Shown here piece by piece: positions 61,495 through 64,000 of a stretch of DNA of 64,000 nucleotides; position 1 is the stretch's first letter; each line of letters begins with the position of its first letter. Source of the DNA: Kaistella yonginensis (GTDB lineage: Bacteria; Bacteroidota; Bacteroidia; Flavobacteriales; Weeksellaceae); NCBI RefSeq assembly GCF_030409525.1, contig NZ_JAUFQB010000011.1:151858-215857 (forward strand). Direction: 5' to 3'. The notes under the pieces are model-generated. The model did no database searches, had not been told where the DNA came from, and saw only the letters and a program-made list of their open reading frames with translations. A program made the translations under genes and the position numbers.

Positions 61495-61902
61495 TTTAGA
61501 ATAACGATTAGTTAAAATTTCTAAAAGTCATATTTACATATGCAGATAAATATCAAATTATGTGATGTCATATCATTCAATAGATTCTTTTTCTTTCAAA
61601 TATATTTAGAACTAACTGCTTTTTTTTGTTAAAAGGTAGAGTTTTAACGAATTAAAGAGGTTGAAAAAAGAAATTAAATTGATTTGTCAACCGGGAGTTT
61701 ATAAAAAATAAAAAGGATTTCTTAAAACTGATAAAAATTAAGGTTTTCTTTTTTCATTCTTATGTGGTTAAATAACAGATTGTTACTGCTTAATCACACT
61801 TCTCTTTTCAGTTATTGTTTTCGAAATAAAGAGAAAATGGTCGTATACCCCGATTTTCGTATTACTATTTATTGTACTTTTTCTCCATTGAAAAACCAAT
61901 TT
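61495..61902. other. 408-base gap after the relaxase gene
   Basis: AT-rich, no hairpin terminator or recognisable element end. A frame continuous with the next gene runs from 61762 but does not look coding before 61903. Confidence 0.5.
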
Positions 61903-63570
61903 ATGAAAAAACTTTACATTGGGGTGTTATTTCTTTTCGCCATACTCTCGGTTTCCGCACAAGAAACCAAAACCTTGTGGCAAAAAGATATAAAATCTTC
62001 TACTCAGGATTTTCTCACCCAACTTTCCATCACTATTGATGGGCAATACCTTGTTTCGGGAAGTTCGATACAACCTTCCAAAATATCTTCGGTAAGTTCT
62101 GACGGATCAGCTAATCAGAATAACGGTTATGATTTTCATGTCATGAAACTTAATCAGCAAGGTCAGCAAGTTTGGGAAAAATATTTTTCAGGAAACCGAC
62201 ATGATTATTTAGCTGCAACTACTGCGACCAAAGAAGGTGGTTTTTTGCTTGCCGGGACTTCTTATTCCACTTTGGGAATCGATAAGAAAGAAAAGTCGTT
62301 TGGGAGATCGGATATTTGGATCATTAAAATTGATGAAAATGGAGAAGAAGAATGGCAGAAAACCATCGGCACTCAGTATGGAGACGAAGCCCGATCGGTT
62401 ATACAGACCTTGGATTTAGGTTATGTTGTTGCTGGAAATACCAATCTGTCCTCACAAGGGTTTGGAGGAACGGATGTACTGCTTTCTAAACTCGACAAAA
62501 ACGGAAAATTAATCTACCAAAAAGTGTTGGGTGGTAGTGATAGAGATGAAGTGGAAAAAGTGATTCCAACCAAAGACGGCGGATGCTTGATAGGAATCTA
62601 TTCGTACAGCGGAACCTATAACGGAAAGAAAAAACAAACCATTAGTTCACAAATCCTTCAAAAACCTTCCAATTCACAAAACAATCCCAAAAATCCTGAT
62701 CAACCAAAACCGGTTGATGTTGATTTTTACGGAAAACAGACTGAGAATTACGGTGTAGGCGACTATTGGATCGTAAAACTAGATCGATCGGGAAAAGTGG
62801 AATGGGAACAGAATTTCGGTGGCAAAAACGATGATCACTTGCGACAACTCTCTTTTACTGAAGACGGATATGTGATTGGAGGAGAAAGTCGTTCAGAATC
62901 ATCCGGGAACAAAAGACCTTCTTTGAAAGAAGGAACCGATTTGTGGCTCATTGCACTGAATGAAGACGGAAGTGAAAAGGCGCAATACTCCTATAATTTT
63001 GGTAATCGCGACATCCTGATGAGCATGGATGCGATTAAGGACAAAGAAAATAAAACCAAAGGCTTTTTAGTTGGCGGTTATACCCAGGCAGAAGAAAAGA
63101 TACAAACCGATGATGGAAAATTCTGGATGCTGTATATTAATAATGAAGGGAAAGAAGAATGGCGCAAACATGTAGAGGGCAAATCTAAAAAGAAAGAGGA
63201 ACGCTTAGTATCTGCTAAATTACAGAACGATGGAACTTTTCTTTTGGCTGGAACAAGTGCCGAAGAACTGGGACAAGAGAACTGGAAGATCTTGAAATTG
63301 GGTGATAAAGATTTGGATAATCTCATTGAAAAACAAGACATAAGGATTTACCCAAATCCTGTGGAGGATTATTGTTATGTGGAGATTGGGTTTGAATTTA
63401 ATGGCGAAGCTGAGATTGCGCTGCATGATATGACAGGAAGAGTAATTCAAAATATAAAAACGAAAAATAGCGTGACGAAAATGAATACAAGTGCTTTACC
63501 CCAGGGAGTGTATGTGGTGAGTGCGAAGACGGAAAAGAAAGTTGTGAATAGTAAAATTGTGAAGAAATGA
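61903..63570 (+). CDS. Secreted beta-propeller-like protein with T9SS sorting domain
   Basis: A 555-residue secreted protein. The start at 61903 (MKKLYIG) opens a proper signal peptide ending SVSAQ. The body has repeats of a 60-70 residue unit with 'GGFLLAGTSYS', 'LGYVVAGNTNLS', 'GGCLIGIYSYSG', 'GYVIGGESRSE' and 'GFLVGGYTQAE', each followed by 'DIWIIKID'-like strands, which suggests a beta-propeller. A Pro/Asn-rich linker lies at about 245-275. The C-terminal 75 residues are the Por sorting domain ('IRIYPNPVEDYCYVEI'). It overlaps the next ORF by 4 bases; this gene often precedes RHS-type genes in related genomes. Confidence 0.85.
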   Translation: MKKLYIGVLFLFAILSVSAQETKTLWQKDIKSSTQDFLTQLSITIDGQYLVSGSSIQPSKISSVSSDGSANQNNGYDFHVMKLNQQGQQVWEKYFSGNRHDYLAATTATKEGGFLLAGTSYSTLGIDKKEKSFGRSDIWIIKIDENGEEEWQKTIGTQYGDEARSVIQTLDLGYVVAGNTNLSSQGFGGTDVLLSKLDKNGKLIYQKVLGGSDRDEVEKVIPTKDGGCLIGIYSYSGTYNGKKKQTISSQILQKPSNSQNNPKNPDQPKPVDVDFYGKQTENYGVGDYWIVKLDRSGKVEWEQNFGGKNDDHLRQLSFTEDGYVIGGESRSESSGNKRPSLKEGTDLWLIALNEDGSEKAQYSYNFGNRDILMSMDAIKDKENKTKGFLVGGYTQAEEKIQTDDGKFWMLYINNEGKEEWRKHVEGKSKKKEERLVSAKLQNDGTFLLAGTSAEELGQENWKILKLGDKDLDNLIEKQDIRIYPNPVEDYCYVEIGFEFNGEAEIALHDMTGRVIQNIKTKNSVTKMNTSALPQGVYVVSAKTEKKVVNSKIVKK

Positions 63571-63926
63571 TGAGAAAATTATGTATTATTATATTAATGC
63601 TATGTCAAAGTGTTTGGTCGGATTGTCAAATAAATGGAAGTGAAAATTCAGTTCAAAATATATTTCCAACTGCAGTAACTGCTGAAACATATGGAATATC
63701 CAAAATAGGACAGAATTCAATTGATTTATTTAGAGGAAAGGTTAATGTTTCTATCCCTTTGTATACTATAAAAGTTGATAACTTAACTATTCCTTTATCT
63801 GTTTCATATAATACAGGAGGTATAAAATTAAATGAAGTCGCTACTAGTGTAGGATTAGGGTGGTCATTAAATATCCCTGGTTATATCAATCATACTGTAA
63901 TCTTCCCCAAAAATAAGAACATTTAA
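63567..63926 (+). pseudogene. RHS-type protein, truncated after its N-terminal part
   Basis: A 119-residue fragment with a signal peptide (about 1-20, 'CIIILMLCQSVWSDCQ') and the typical start of large Bacteroidota RHS/wall-associated toxins: 'DLFRGKVNVSIPLYTI', 'LSVSYNTGGIKLNEVATSVGLGW'. Relatives are over 1000 residues long. Here the frame stops at 63926 and a transposase start follows 27 bases later, so an IS insertion most likely cut the gene. It overlaps the T9SS gene by 4 bases. The distal part is not in the window. Confidence 0.75.
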
Positions 63927-63953
63927 AAATATAGTTTTTAAATTTGGAAGACT

Positions 63954-64000
63954 ATGAAAAACAGTAAATTTTCAGAAGTTCAGATCATCAAGATTTTATC
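63954..64000 (+). CDS. IS3-family transposase OrfA, start only
   Basis: The window ends 16 codons into this ORF. The N-terminus MKNSKFSEVQIIKIL matches the start of IS3/IS911-type OrfA proteins (M-K-x-S-K-F-x-E-x-Q-I). No left terminal inverted repeat could be fixed. Confidence 0.6.
   Translation, partial: MKNSKFSEVQIIKIL

Noticed and set aside
61762..61902. N-terminal extension of the T9SS protein
   Set aside because: The extra 47 residues have no signal character, while MKKLYIG at 61903 begins a normal signal peptide.

Overview
The window is a chromosomal segment of a Bacteroidota bacterium, most likely a flavobacterium of the Chryseobacterium/Kaistella group (Weeksellaceae). The evidence is AT-rich DNA, promoters of the TTG...TAnnTTTG type, T9SS C-terminal sorting domains, families such as DUF2911, DUF5606 and DUF349, and a 14-gene nuo operon with a short NuoG. 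The genus is an inference; no rRNA is present.

Positions 1-19,000 hold housekeeping and stress genes. They include a metallophosphoesterase; an ECF sigma factor with an RskA-like anti-sigma factor next to a secreted MsrB and a fasciclin protein; an Ada alkylation-repair protein; a two-gene lysine catabolic set (aldehyde dehydrogenase and lysine 6-transaminase); a membrane-anchored TPR/AraC regulator divergent from a small lipoprotein; a class-C beta-lactamase-like serine hydrolase; SixA; ruvX-def; a DUF5606 protein; and mazG. Positions 18,900-26,400 are a drug-efflux type operon on the minus strand (TetR, TolC, HlyD, two ABC ATPases, two ABC-2 permeases). It has a palindromic operator over its promoter and a duplicated intergenic element between hlyD and the ATPase genes.

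Positions 27,700-41,750 are the complete complex I operon nuoA-N on the minus strand. NuoG lacks the molybdopterin-type domain, and a predicted outer-membrane barrel gene lies between nuoF and nuoG. Positions 41,800-55,070 carry an acetyltransferase, a zinc metallopeptidase, yigZ, ribD, a DUF349 protein, aroE, two secreted endonuclease I paralogues with T9SS signals, a LolC/E-type permease, rbfA and methylmalonyl-CoA epimerase.

From 55,067 the window becomes accessory. Five 83-bp tandem repeats precede a CAT-anticodon tRNA gene. The tRNA looks like the attachment site of a mobilizable element with a membrane protein, an excisionase-like HTH protein, a frameshifted VirE-type primase/helicase, a Toprim primase, a MobC-like protein and a relaxase, plus candidate replication and transfer origins. 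No integrase is visible. The window ends with a T9SS protein and an RHS-like gene that stops early next to the start of an IS3-type transposase gene.

Several intergenic repeat families recur: a hairpin-forming element of about 110-150 bp (three copies), the word 'agagccaagtaaaaagt', and short wordlike runs such as 'gtacaaagtac'. I found no CRISPR array, rRNA or recognised defence system. No wholly new system can be claimed; the strongest leads are listed as findings.
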